Shown here: positions 23,302-30,138 of the stretch, one piece after another
Position numbering within the stretch: position 1 is the first letter of the stretch
How the letters are laid out: the number at the start of each line of letters is the position of its first letter
Origin: Christensenella sp. UBA3857
GTDB taxonomy: Bacteria > Bacillota > Clostridia > Christensenellales > CAG-138
DNA length: 34,992 nt
Reading direction: 5' to 3'
NCBI GenBank assembly: GCA_002392505.1
Contig: DGHD01000060.1
Location: forward strand, 1-34,992
The notes under the pieces: generated by a model
The model's database searches: none
The model's input: only the letters and a program-made list of their open reading frames with translations
What the model was told of the DNA's origin: nothing
Program-made: the position numbers and the translations under genes

Positions 23302-24494
23302 TTGGTATAAACCGTCCTTCCGTCGTGTACGGTCATAAGGCAGCGGCCGAGGACCTTCCATCCCGCGAACGGGGAGGCCTTTCCCATCGAAAGGAACCCG
23401 TCGGGATCGATCGCGTATTCTTCGGAAAGGTCCCAAAGCGCCCAGTCGCCGTTTGAGAGCGCGAGCCCGAAGCGCTCGCGCGGGTTCGTTACGAGCAGTT
23501 CAAGAAGCCGATCCATCCGGATAACGCCCTTTTTCACAAGATGGGTGTAGACGAGCGGGAACGCGGTCTCTATGCCGACTATCCCGAACGGGCTCTTTTC
23601 AAGCCCGCGCGCCTTTTCCTCCGCGGAATGCGGGGCGTGGTCGGTCGCGATCATGTCGATCGTGCCGTCGGCTAGCCCCTCGAGCAGCGCCTCGCGGTCC
23701 TCGCGCGAGCGGAGCGGCGGATTCATCTTGAAGCGTCCGTCCTCGATAAGATCGTTTTCGTCCAGCAGAAGGTAGTGCGGCGCAGTCTCGCAGGTCACGT
23801 TCACGCCGGATCTTTTCGCGTCGCGAATGAGCTTAACGCTCTCCTTCGCGGAGACGTGGCAGACGTGATATTTTACGCCGGTCTCGGCGGCGAGCTTCAG
23901 GTCGCGCTCGATTGGCTTCCATTCGGAAGCGGAGCATATCCCGCGGTGCCCGTGCGCGGCGGCGTAGCGCCCGTCGTGGATATAGCCGCCGTGGAGCAGG
24001 CTTTCGTCCTCGCAATGGGCGGCAAGCACCTTGTTAAGGGAGGCGCAGCGCGCCATCACCTCGCGCATCATGCCCGCGTCCTGCACGCCTTTACCGTCGT
24101 CCGAAAAGGCTATGACGAGGGGTGCCATCCCCTCAAGATCCGCGCTGACGCGTCCCTTTTCGCCCTCGGTCAGCGCGCCGTACGGGCGGACGGATATGAC
24201 CGCGTCCCGGTTTATCAGCTCAAGCTCCTCGTTCAAATGGGGCACGCTGTCCGGAACGGGGTTCAGGTTCGGCATCGCGAAAACCTCGGTATAGCCGCCG
24301 CGGGCGGCGGCGAGGGAACCCGTTTTTATCGTTTCCTTATAAGAAAAACCCGGCTCGCGAAAATGCACGTGCACATCGCAGAAGCCGGGAAATATGACTG
24401 TTTCACCGTCGGAAGAGGGAATGACGCACCCCTCGGGAATGATGGGCTCAAACCCGGGAATGACGCTGCTTTTCAATACGCTCGCTTTAAGCAT
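23298..24494 (-). CDS. pyrC: Dihydroorotase (class I)
   Basis: PyrC cyclises carbamoyl aspartate to dihydroorotate. The 398-residue, long class I form shows the metal ligands of the amidohydrolase fold: H42 and H44 in DVHVHFREPG, Asp132/133 in FSDDGKG, H160 in AAHCED, H213 in VCHVSAKES, and Asp285 in IATDHAPHS. GGAGG is 6 nt before the chosen ATG. It is the first gene of the operon and lies behind a leader with a terminator hairpin. Confidence 0.97.
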   Translation of the reverse strand: MLKASVLKSSVIPGFEPIIPEGCVIPSSDGETVIFPGFCDVHVHFREPGFSYKETIKTGSLAAARGGYTEVFAMPNLNPVPDSVPHLNEELELINRDAVISVRPYGALTEGEKGRVSADLEGMAPLVIAFSDDGKGVQDAGMMREVMARCASLNKVLAAHCEDESLLHGGYIHDGRYAAAHGHRGICSASEWKPIERDLKLAAETGVKYHVCHVSAKESVKLIRDAKRSGVNVTCETAPHYLLLDENDLIEDGRFKMNPPLRSREDREALLEGLADGTIDMIATDHAPHSAEEKARGLEKSPFGIVGIETAFPLVYTHLVKKGVIRMDRLLELLVTNPRERFGLALSNGDWALWDLSEEYAIDPDGFLSMGKASPFAGWKVLGRCLMTVHDGRTVYTK

Positions 24495-24509
24495 CTGCCG
24501 CCTCCGATC

Positions 24510-24541
24510 AAAAATAAAAGCTCCGCCGGGTATGGCAGAGC
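24510..24541 (-). terminator. Leader terminator (attenuator) ahead of pyrC
   Basis: An 8-bp stem (24520-24527 with 24534-24541, one G-U pair) followed on the minus strand by TTTTATTTTT. It lies in the 5' leader between the promoter and pyrC, so it can stop transcription before the structural genes. Confidence 0.7.
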
Positions 24542-24557
24542 GCACAGCTTCAAAACA

Positions 24558-24578
24558 CGGTATCACCTATACCGGAGC
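24558..24578 (-). promoter_or_regulatory. Possible antiterminator element in the pyr leader
   Basis: A 6-bp stem-loop (24558-24563 with 24569-24574). The minus-strand sequence GCTCCGGTAT (24569-24578) can alternatively pair with ATACC and GGAGC inside the terminator, with a 4-nt bulge. This would form a competing structure. The PyrR-binding consensus is not clearly seen. Confidence 0.4.
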
Positions 24579-24623
24579 AGTTCGTCTTGCCGATATCCCG
24601 TATCGCCTTAAAGACCATAGATT

Positions 24624-24652
24624 ATTGTATCACACCGCGCGCCGCTTGTCAA
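24624..24652 (-). promoter_or_regulatory. Promoter of the pyr operon
   Basis: On the minus strand: TTGACA (24647-24652), a 17-bp spacer, then TACAAT (24624-24629). This is near consensus. It leaves a leader of about 120 nt before pyrC. Confidence 0.8.
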
Positions 24653-24679
24653 ACCGTTTGAGCGGTATATTTGAGCGGA

Positions 24680-25480
24680 TCAATCCCTTTTCTCTCTCTC
24701 CAAAAAATGCTTCGCTTCCTTCTCGAGCTTGCCGTGCCCGGTCATGTTCTTGCCGACGAGCAGGCGGGCAGGGCGGGTGTTGCCCTCCGCAAGGGCGTCG
24801 AGAGCGAACGCTTTTTTTATCTCCGCCGTCGGCTCGTCAAAGCCGAGGGAGGCGTTCATCGGGCAGACCTGCTGGCAGATCTCGCAGCCCAGGTGCGTTT
24901 TTTGTATGCCGTAGACCCATTCGGGGTAATCGGCGCCGTCCATATAATGCCGCATGCACCTGGTCACGTCATAGCCCGCGGCGGTTATCGCGTGCGCGGG
25001 GCAGGCTTTTTCGCAGGCGCGGCAGGTATCGCAGAAGCTCTTTTCCGAAAGGGAGTATTCCTCGGGAGCGAACGGTTCGCCCAAAAGAAGGGACTGGAAC
25101 GCGATCCGCGTGCCATAGGGCGGCACGGCTATGAGCGAGCTTTTCAAGGGGATCCCGACGCCGAACTTTACCGCAAGCTGCTTTATGGGCACCTCCCGCC
25201 GGAGAACCGGCAAGCCCTCCGCCTCGAGCTGTTTGGCAAGGGCAACGCTCGCGTGGTACGAAAGATTGCTGTTGATATAATAGGAAGGTATGCGCTCCTC
25301 CTTCGGGTAGGGCTTATACGCCCACACCAAAAGCGCCGCTGCCTTTACCCAGGGAATATCGGCGGTGTTCCATACTATATGCGGTTCGTCGTCATGCGCG
25401 GGAAGCTCCGGCGGGGGAAGCAGGAATACCTCCTTAAAGCCGAGTGACCGAGCAAGGCGTTTGAGCTCAGAATTATCCAT
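24680..25480 (-). CDS. QueG-like double-[4Fe-4S] protein (epoxyqueuosine reductase paralogue)
   Basis: A 266-residue protein with a QueG-type core. The first cluster ligands are C150, C153, C156 and C160 (CDTCRACEKACP), with C175, C199, C202 and C206 (CEICQQVCPMN) for the second; VPPYGTRIAFQSLLLGE precedes them. True QueG reduces epoxyqueuosine in tRNA with cobalamin. Here the region that holds the catalytic aspartate and the GKN motif reads VPIKQLAVKFGVGIPLKSS and lacks both, and the protein is shorter than the usual 300-380 residues. I therefore call it a paralogue of unknown reaction. The ATG at 25480 lies directly after a -10 box and has no ribosome binding site, so the mRNA may be leaderless. 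An in-frame ATG upstream (25558) is less likely. Confidence 0.75.
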   Translation of the reverse strand: MDNSELKRLARSLGFKEVFLLPPPELPAHDDEPHIVWNTADIPWVKAAALLVWAYKPYPKEERIPSYYINSNLSYHASVALAKQLEAEGLPVLRREVPIKQLAVKFGVGIPLKSSLIAVPPYGTRIAFQSLLLGEPFAPEEYSLSEKSFCDTCRACEKACPAHAITAAGYDVTRCMRHYMDGADYPEWVYGIQKTHLGCEICQQVCPMNASLGFDEPTAEIKKAFALDALAEGNTRPARLLVGKNMTGHGKLEKEAKHFLEREKRD

Positions 25481-25483
25481 ATG

Positions 25484-25514
25484 ATGATTATACCACGCGG
25501 GAGGAGATCCGCAA
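25484..25514 (-). promoter_or_regulatory. Promoter of the QueG-like gene, with likely leaderless start
   Basis: On the minus strand: a TTGCGG -35 box, a 16-bp spacer, then TATAAT, with CATCAT and then the ATG. Transcription would start at or next to the start codon. Confidence 0.5.
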
Positions 25515-25558
25515 GGGAGGAATACCCAAAATATATTGCGTTTATGGGAAAAATCCAC

Positions 25559-25587
25559 TTGACAGCAAAGGCAGGGTATGTTATTCT
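25559..25587 (+). promoter_or_regulatory. Promoter of rplJ-rplL
   Basis: TTGACA (25559-25564), a 17-bp spacer, then TATTCT (25582-25587). It lies directly before the L10 leader. Confidence 0.7.
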
Positions 25588-25604
25588 ACCGCTTGGCAAT
25601 TAAA

Positions 25605-25680
25605 TATCCGCCGTAGACAGCCGGTGCTTTGGGGCGTTTGCCCCGGGCTTAATATCCTGCCGAGGTGAAGATCATATAAA
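25605..25680 (+). ncRNA. L10 leader RNA (binds the L10/L12 complex)
   Basis: The sequence holds the landmarks of the Firmicute L10 leader (Rfam family L10_leader): GTAGACAGCCGGTGC, a GGGGC-loop-GCCCC hairpin (about 25630-25644), then CCTGCCGAGGTGAAG. The last part pairs back near the start and forms the kink-turn-like site bound by L10(L12)4. It sits about 100 nt before rplJ. In this type of mRNA excess L10 represses its own operon. Confidence 0.85.
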
Positions 25681-25719
25681 CCGGGGGCGGTCTATGCCCT
25701 TCGGGAATCAGAATTCTTC

Positions 25720-25760
25720 ATTCCCCTGTCGAAAGCGGCACGGGGATATTTTATTGTTAA
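25720..25760 (+). terminator. Possible attenuator downstream of the L10 leader
   Basis: CCCCTGTCG, a GAAA-like loop and CGGCACGGGG form a bulged stem, followed by a weak T-rich tract (ATATTTTATTG). In B. subtilis the L10 leader works by attenuation and this position fits, but the T tract is poor. Confidence 0.4.
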
Positions 25761-25783
25761 TCTGTCAATAAGGAGGAAATCCA

Positions 25784-26308
25784 ATGGCAAACGCTTCTAT
25801 TATCGCTCAGAAGGAACAGCTGGTCTCGGAGATCGCCGAGAAGCTCCAGAAGGCGCAGTCCGTTATCGTTTTCGATTACCGCGGACTCACCGTCGCGGAG
25901 GTAACAGCCCTTCGCGCGGAGATGCGCAAGGCGGGCAACGAGTACGTTGTTGTTAAGAACTCCATGGTCGAGCGCGCCTGCGAAAAGATCGGTCTTGACG
26001 AGTCCGTTAAGGAAATGCTCAAGGGTCCGTCCGCTTTCGCTATCGGCTATGATGACGCCGTATCTCCCGCCAAGGTCCTCAAGGACACTGTCAAGAAGCT
26101 CAAGAAGTGCGAGATCAAAGGTGGTATCGTAAACGGTAAGGTCACCGATGCAGCCGGTATCGACGCTCTCGCTGAGCTGCCCCCCAAGGAGGTTCTCATT
26201 GCCCGCATGCTCGGCAGCATGATGAGCCCCATCAGCGGTCTTGCGATCGTTCTCGATCAGATCGCCAAGAAGAACGGCGGAGAGACCGCCGAAGCAGCCG
26301 CCGAATAA
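25784..26308 (+). CDS. rplJ: 50S ribosomal protein L10
   Basis: L10 anchors L7/L12 dimers to the ribosome's GTPase-associated centre and, with L12, represses its own mRNA. The 174-residue protein has the typical pattern KAQSVIVFDYRGLTVAEVTALR (about residues 23-44), EYVVVKNSMVERA, and a C-terminal helix (PISGLAIVLDQIAKK) that binds L12. AGGAGG precedes the ATG. It lies behind the L10 leader and 69 bp before rplL, and it is not next to rplKA as in the common order. Confidence 0.97.
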   Translation: MANASIIAQKEQLVSEIAEKLQKAQSVIVFDYRGLTVAEVTALRAEMRKAGNEYVVVKNSMVERACEKIGLDESVKEMLKGPSAFAIGYDDAVSPAKVLKDTVKKLKKCEIKGGIVNGKVTDAAGIDALAELPPKEVLIARMLGSMMSPISGLAIVLDQIAKKNGGETAEAAAE

Positions 26309-26377
26309 TTTCGGCTTGACTCGGGGCAAAGCCCCCAACAAATTCAAAAACATCTAAATCTTTAGGAGGAAATTATC

Positions 26378-26749
26378 ATGTTTAACAAAGAGCAGTTTAT
26401 TGCCGACATTAAGGCTATGACCGTTCTCGAGCTCGCCGACCTCGTTAAGGCCCTCGAGGAGGAGTTTGGTGTATCCGCAGCCGCTACCGCCGTCGCCGTC
26501 GCCGGTCCCGCCGCCGCCGCTGAGGAAGTTGAAGAGAAGACCGAGTTCGACGTAGTTCTCAAGAGCTTCGGTGCTGAGAAGATCAAGGTCATCAAGGTTG
26601 CCCGTGAGCAGCTGGGTCTTGGTCTTAAGGAAGCCAAGGACATCGTTGACGGTGCTCCCTCCACCCTTAAGGAAGGCGTTTCCAAGGAAGACGCCGAGAA
26701 AATCGCCGAGGCCTTCAAGGCTGCCGGCGCCGAGGTCGAGATCAAGTAA
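26378..26749 (+). CDS. rplL: 50S ribosomal protein L7/L12
   Basis: L7/L12 forms the flexible stalk that recruits EF-Tu, EF-G and IF2. The 123-residue protein has the N-terminal dimerisation domain ([19 protein letters not shown]), an Ala-rich hinge, and the C-terminal domain with [20 protein letters not shown] and [26 protein letters not shown] precedes the ATG. A strong terminator follows, so rpoBC, which often comes next, is not part of this transcript. Confidence 0.98.
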   Translation: MFNKEQFIADIKAMTVLELADLVKALEEEFGVSAAATAVAVAGPAAAAEEVEEKTEFDVVLKSFGAEKIKVIKVAREQLGLGLKEAKDIVDGAPSTLKEGVSKEDAEKIAEAFKAAGAEVEIK

Positions 26750-26773
26750 TTTCGATTTAAGCAAACGCATAAT

Positions 26774-26808
26774 AACGGATCCGCGGAAAGCCGCGGGTCC
26801 GTTTTTTT
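26774..26808 (+). terminator. Terminator of rplJ-rplL
   Basis: A 13-bp stem (26774-26786 with 26791-26803, one G-U pair) and AAAG loop, followed by seven T residues. Confidence 0.9.
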
Positions 26809-26810
26809 GC

Positions 26811-26843
26811 AAAAAAAGCACGGCTGTCTTGGGCGCCGTGCTT
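26811..26843 (-). terminator. Terminator of uppP-yitT-pepV
   Basis: A 9-bp stem (26816-26824 with 26835-26843) followed on the minus strand by a run of T residues. It faces the rplL terminator, so two opposite operons end back to back. Confidence 0.85.
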
Positions 26844-26856
26844 AATGTTTATCGGG

Positions 26857-28215
26857 TCATTCCGCGAGCGCGAGCATCGCGTCGGCGATCATGTGCGCGT
26901 CGAACATAAGGTCATCGATCGAGATCATCTCGTTCGGCATATGCACGGGGGAGGGATGACCGGGGATCTCGCAGCCGAACGCGACGGCGTTCTTGAATGC
27001 GCGCGCGTAGGTGCCGCCGCCTATCGCAAGGGGCGCGAGGCGCTTGCCGGAACGGGCGGCGTAAACGTCGAGCAGCTTCGAAACGAGCTCGCTCGTGGGG
27101 GGAACGTAAAGTCCGTCCTGCTGATGGACGTGCTTTACCTCCATGCCGAGCGCCTTCTCCTCGGCAGCCTTGACGTCGTCAGCGGAGAGGGAGATGGGAT
27201 GGCGCACGTCGATCTTGAAATCCGATATGCCGTTCTCGTCCCAGTCGATAACGCCGGGGTTTAATGTCAGGCGGCCGGAGGCGTCGGTAACGTCAAGCCC
27301 CATGCTCTCGCCGTGCAGACCCATGCCGAGCGCATCGTGCATGCGGGCGATCACAGCGCCGTCCTCGCCGTCGAGCCCGAGCCTGTCGAGCAGTACGAAC
27401 GCCGCCTGCAGGCTGTTCTTGCCGGCTTCGGGCATGGAGGCGTGCGCGTCGAGACCGATCACGGTGACGGACGAACCGCCGTCCTTTTCCTCTATCTCAA
27501 ACGTGAAATCATCGAGCCCCGCGCTCTCCGCCGCGCCGCGGACCTTATCTGCGGCGACGGGTACGAATATCTCCGTGCGGCCGGGGACCACGTTGGGTCT
27601 TGTGCCCGCCTTGATGCGGAGCCTGCTCGGGAAATGCTTCTCGAAGGTGGTGTGGAGAATGCCCTTTTCGGAATTGACGACGGGGTATTCGCCGTCCGGA
27701 GTGAAGGCGAGCGTGGGCGCCTCGCCGTGCTCCTTATAATATGCCATGCAGCCCCAGCCGGTCTCTTCGTTTGTGCCGAGGATTATGCGGATGCGGCGCT
27801 TCAGGGGAACGCCGGCTTCCTTTATCGCGGCAAGCGCGTAGATCGCGGCGAACGCCGGACCCTTATCGTCGAGCACGCCGCGCCCGTACATAACGCCGTC
27901 CTCTATGACCGCGCCGTAGGGGGGATGCTTCCAGCCGGTACCCTCGGGCACTACGTCGAGATGGCAGATAACGCCGAGCATCTCCTCGCCCTCGCCAAGC
28001 TCGACACAGCCGACGTAGCCTTCCATATCGGTCGTTTTAAGACCGAGATCCGCCGCGGTCGCAAGGGCGTGATGCAGCGCTTCGGAAACGTTCCTGCCGA
28101 AGGGCGCGCCGGGTTCGGCAGCCGCCTCGGTGCTGGGGATGCGGATGCTCTCCTGAAGGGAGGCGATCAGCTTCTCACGGTCCCGCTCGATGATGGAATC
28201 AACAAATTCGTTCAT
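26857..28215 (-). CDS. pepV: PepV-type dipeptidase (M20 family)
   Basis: A cytosolic zinc dipeptidase of the M20 family, cleaving a wide range of dipeptides to recycle amino acids. The 452-residue protein has the metal-binding pattern of PepV: ICHLDVVPEGTGW, YGRGVLDDKGPA, GTNEETGWG and FTPDGEYP, with a lid domain in the middle and a C-terminal GGGTYARAF and HMPNE. ATG at 28215 is preferred: GGAG is 8 nt before it, but only 2 nt before the ATG at 28221. It is the third gene of an apparent uppP-yitT-pepV operon, 27 bp after yitT. Confidence 0.94.
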   Translation of the reverse strand: MNEFVDSIIERDREKLIASLQESIRIPSTEAAAEPGAPFGRNVSEALHHALATAADLGLKTTDMEGYVGCVELGEGEEMLGVICHLDVVPEGTGWKHPPYGAVIEDGVMYGRGVLDDKGPAFAAIYALAAIKEAGVPLKRRIRIILGTNEETGWGCMAYYKEHGEAPTLAFTPDGEYPVVNSEKGILHTTFEKHFPSRLRIKAGTRPNVVPGRTEIFVPVAADKVRGAAESAGLDDFTFEIEEKDGGSSVTVIGLDAHASMPEAGKNSLQAAFVLLDRLGLDGEDGAVIARMHDALGMGLHGESMGLDVTDASGRLTLNPGVIDWDENGISDFKIDVRHPISLSADDVKAAEEKALGMEVKHVHQQDGLYVPPTSELVSKLLDVYAARSGKRLAPLAIGGGTYARAFKNAVAFGCEIPGHPSPVHMPNEMISIDDLMFDAHMIADAMLALAE

Positions 28216-28242
28216 GGTCATATCTCCTTTGATTGATTTTGA

Positions 28243-29160
28243 TCAGTTCATTGCGCCGAAGCCGCGTCCCACGACCTCCTGCGTTTCGATTATGGAGAAA
28301 AGCGCCTTCGGGTCGCGCTCCCTCACTATGTGCTTGAGCTTTGCGAGTTCGGTCGTTTTCACTATGCAGTAGACGAGCTTTCGCGGCTGACCGGTGTACG
28401 CGCCCTCCGCATGGATGTACGTCACGCCCCTGCCCATTTCCTGGAGCACCTGAGGGGCGATCTCGTCCCATTCCTCGCTGATTATGAACACCGTCATATT
28501 GTGGTTGATGCCGCGCATGGCGAAATTGTACGCCGTGTTGTTGATGAACATGGAGAGCATGCTCATAAGCGCGACCTGCACGCCGTAGGGATGGATCAGC
28601 GTGCTCATTATGATTATGTTGAAGACGATATTTATCGAGCCCGCGGGTATCGAGAGCCTGCGATTGAGTATTATCGAAATGATGTCTATGCCGCCGAGCG
28701 ACGCGCCGCGCTTAACGACGAGCGCGCAGGTCACGCCGATAATGGCGGAGCCGACTATCGCCGAAAGGAGCGCGTAATCCGGACCGAGCCCGCCCGTCGC
28801 CTTGATGCTGTCCATGATCGGCAGCTCGAAGAAAACGGAATAGCAGGCGGTGGCAAACAGGCTGAACAGGCTGAATTTCAAGCTTGCGAATTTGATCCCG
28901 ATTATCGCGATGGGGATATTCAAGCCTATCAGCACGACCCATTTGGGGATGTTCCAAAGGTAGCCGAAGAGCAGCGAAAGACCCGTAACGCCGCCGGAAA
29001 GGAAGTGGTACGGCTCGTAAAAATACGAGAGCACGCAGCAGTGCAGGAAGCACACGCAGGCGACGATCGCAAGCGTCGGGATATCGTGCCGCGGGATAAA
29101 ATGCTTCTCGTACGGATTAAACTGCGGCTGTTTCTTTTCTTTGGGATTCGCTTTTCTCAT
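28243..29160 (-). CDS. YitT-family membrane protein (DUF161/DUF2179)
   Basis: A 305-residue integral membrane protein. After a basic N-terminus there are about five or six hydrophobic segments between residues 30 and 210. The conserved SGGVTGLSLLFGY and KRGASLGGIDIIS signatures lie in loops (near residues 55 and 150). A soluble C-terminal DUF2179 domain (from about 218) includes MTVFIISEEWDEI and MGRGVTYIHAEGAYTG. The family is widespread in Firmicutes, and no transport substrate is proven. Located 17 bp after uppP and 27 bp before pepV in the same strand. Confidence 0.92.
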   Translation of the reverse strand: MRKANPKEKKQPQFNPYEKHFIPRHDIPTLAIVACVCFLHCCVLSYFYEPYHFLSGGVTGLSLLFGYLWNIPKWVVLIGLNIPIAIIGIKFASLKFSLFSLFATACYSVFFELPIMDSIKATGGLGPDYALLSAIVGSAIIGVTCALVVKRGASLGGIDIISIILNRRLSIPAGSINIVFNIIIMSTLIHPYGVQVALMSMLSMFINNTAYNFAMRGINHNMTVFIISEEWDEIAPQVLQEMGRGVTYIHAEGAYTGQPRKLVYCIVKTTELAKLKHIVRERDPKALFSIIETQEVVGRGFGAMN

Positions 29161-29177
29161 AGGTATCCTTTCGCGGA

Positions 29178-29993
29178 TCAGATCAGGTGGGTTACGAGCC
29201 GGTAAACGAGTATGGCAAGACCGAGCGCGGCGGTGTAGATGATGAATGCGTCAAAATTGCGCTTGGTGATGAGCTTCAGCATGAAGCGTATCGCAAAATA
29301 CCCCGAAACGCCGGCGACTATCATAGCTATGAGCGTGCCGTACCAGGTGAACGAGCCGAGGTCGCCCTTTATTATTTTGGGCGTCTCGAGCACCGCGCCG
29401 CCGAGGATCGCCGGGATGGAGAGCAGGAACGAAAACTCCGCGGCGTCCTTTTTCCTGATGCCGCAGAAGAACGCGCCCGTGATGGTCGCGCCGGAGCGGG
29501 ATATGCCCGGCAGCACCGCGACGCCCTGCAGCGCGCCGATGATGAGCGAGTGGTACCATTTCATATCGTTCGAGCCGAGTCTGCGCTTGATATTGTACCT
29601 TGCGAATTCCCCAGCCAGCAGCATGAGCGACGTGCCGAGGAACAGGTATCCGAGATACGGGAACATGGCGTTCGCGTCGTCGAAATCGATGGGCAGGACC
29701 TTCTTCATGATCAGCATTATGCAGGCGGTCACAGCCGTGGCGACTATAAGCCAAAGCGTTTTCCACTGGATGGGCTTTTTGATGAGAGCGATTATCTGCT
29801 CGCGGTAGACGACGCATACCGCAGCGAGCGTCGCCACGTGAAGGAGCACGGTGAAAAGATGCCCGCCCTCCTCAAGATGGAACAGCTTTTGAAAGAGCAG
29901 AAGATGCCCGCTCGAGGATATGGGAAGGAACTCGCCGAGGCCCTGAACGAGCCCCAGGACGATACACTTTATTATTTCGATTATTACGCTCAA
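29178..29993 (-). CDS. uppP: Undecaprenyl-diphosphatase (TTG start)
   Basis: UppP (BacA) dephosphorylates undecaprenyl diphosphate outside the membrane, recycling the lipid carrier used for peptidoglycan; extra copies confer bacitracin resistance. The 271-residue protein has the two active-site motifs GLGEFLPISSSGHL (residues 18-31) and PGISRSGAT (162-170), and about eight membrane segments. I chose the TTG at 29993: GGAGG stands exactly 7 nt before it and the product begins MSVIIEIIK as family members do. The ATGs at 30056 and 30029 would add an untypical tail. It heads the uppP-yitT-pepV unit. Confidence 0.93.
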   Translation of the reverse strand: MSVIIEIIKCIVLGLVQGLGEFLPISSSGHLLLFQKLFHLEEGGHLFTVLLHVATLAAVCVVYREQIIALIKKPIQWKTLWLIVATAVTACIMLIMKKVLPIDFDDANAMFPYLGYLFLGTSLMLLAGEFARYNIKRRLGSNDMKWYHSLIIGALQGVAVLPGISRSGATITGAFFCGIRKKDAAEFSFLLSIPAILGGAVLETPKIIKGDLGSFTWYGTLIAMIVAGVSGYFAIRFMLKLITKRNFDAFIIYTAALGLAILVYRLVTHLI

Positions 29994-30027
29994 AACAACG
30001 CCTCCGGACGAAATTGATCCATCTATC

Positions 30028-30056
30028 ATATTATCATGAAGTCCGGGATATTTCAA
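30028..30056 (-). promoter_or_regulatory. Candidate promoter of uppP-yitT-pepV
   Basis: On the minus strand: TTGAAA (30051-30056), a 17-bp spacer, then TAATAT (30028-30033), 35 bp before the TTG start. Confidence 0.5.
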
Positions 30057-30081
30057 GTGGGGAAGCGCAGAACGCGGTCGT

Positions 30082-30126
30082 TAAGATAAAAAAGGCTCTG
30101 CGGCAGCAAACAGCCGCGGAGCCTTT
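30082..30126 (-). terminator. Terminator of the M32 carboxypeptidase gene
   Basis: A 14-bp stem (30091-30104 with 30113-30126, one G-U/A-type mismatch) followed on the minus strand by TTTTTTATCTT. Confidence 0.85.
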
Positions 30127-30138
30127 CGTGTCGGGTTT

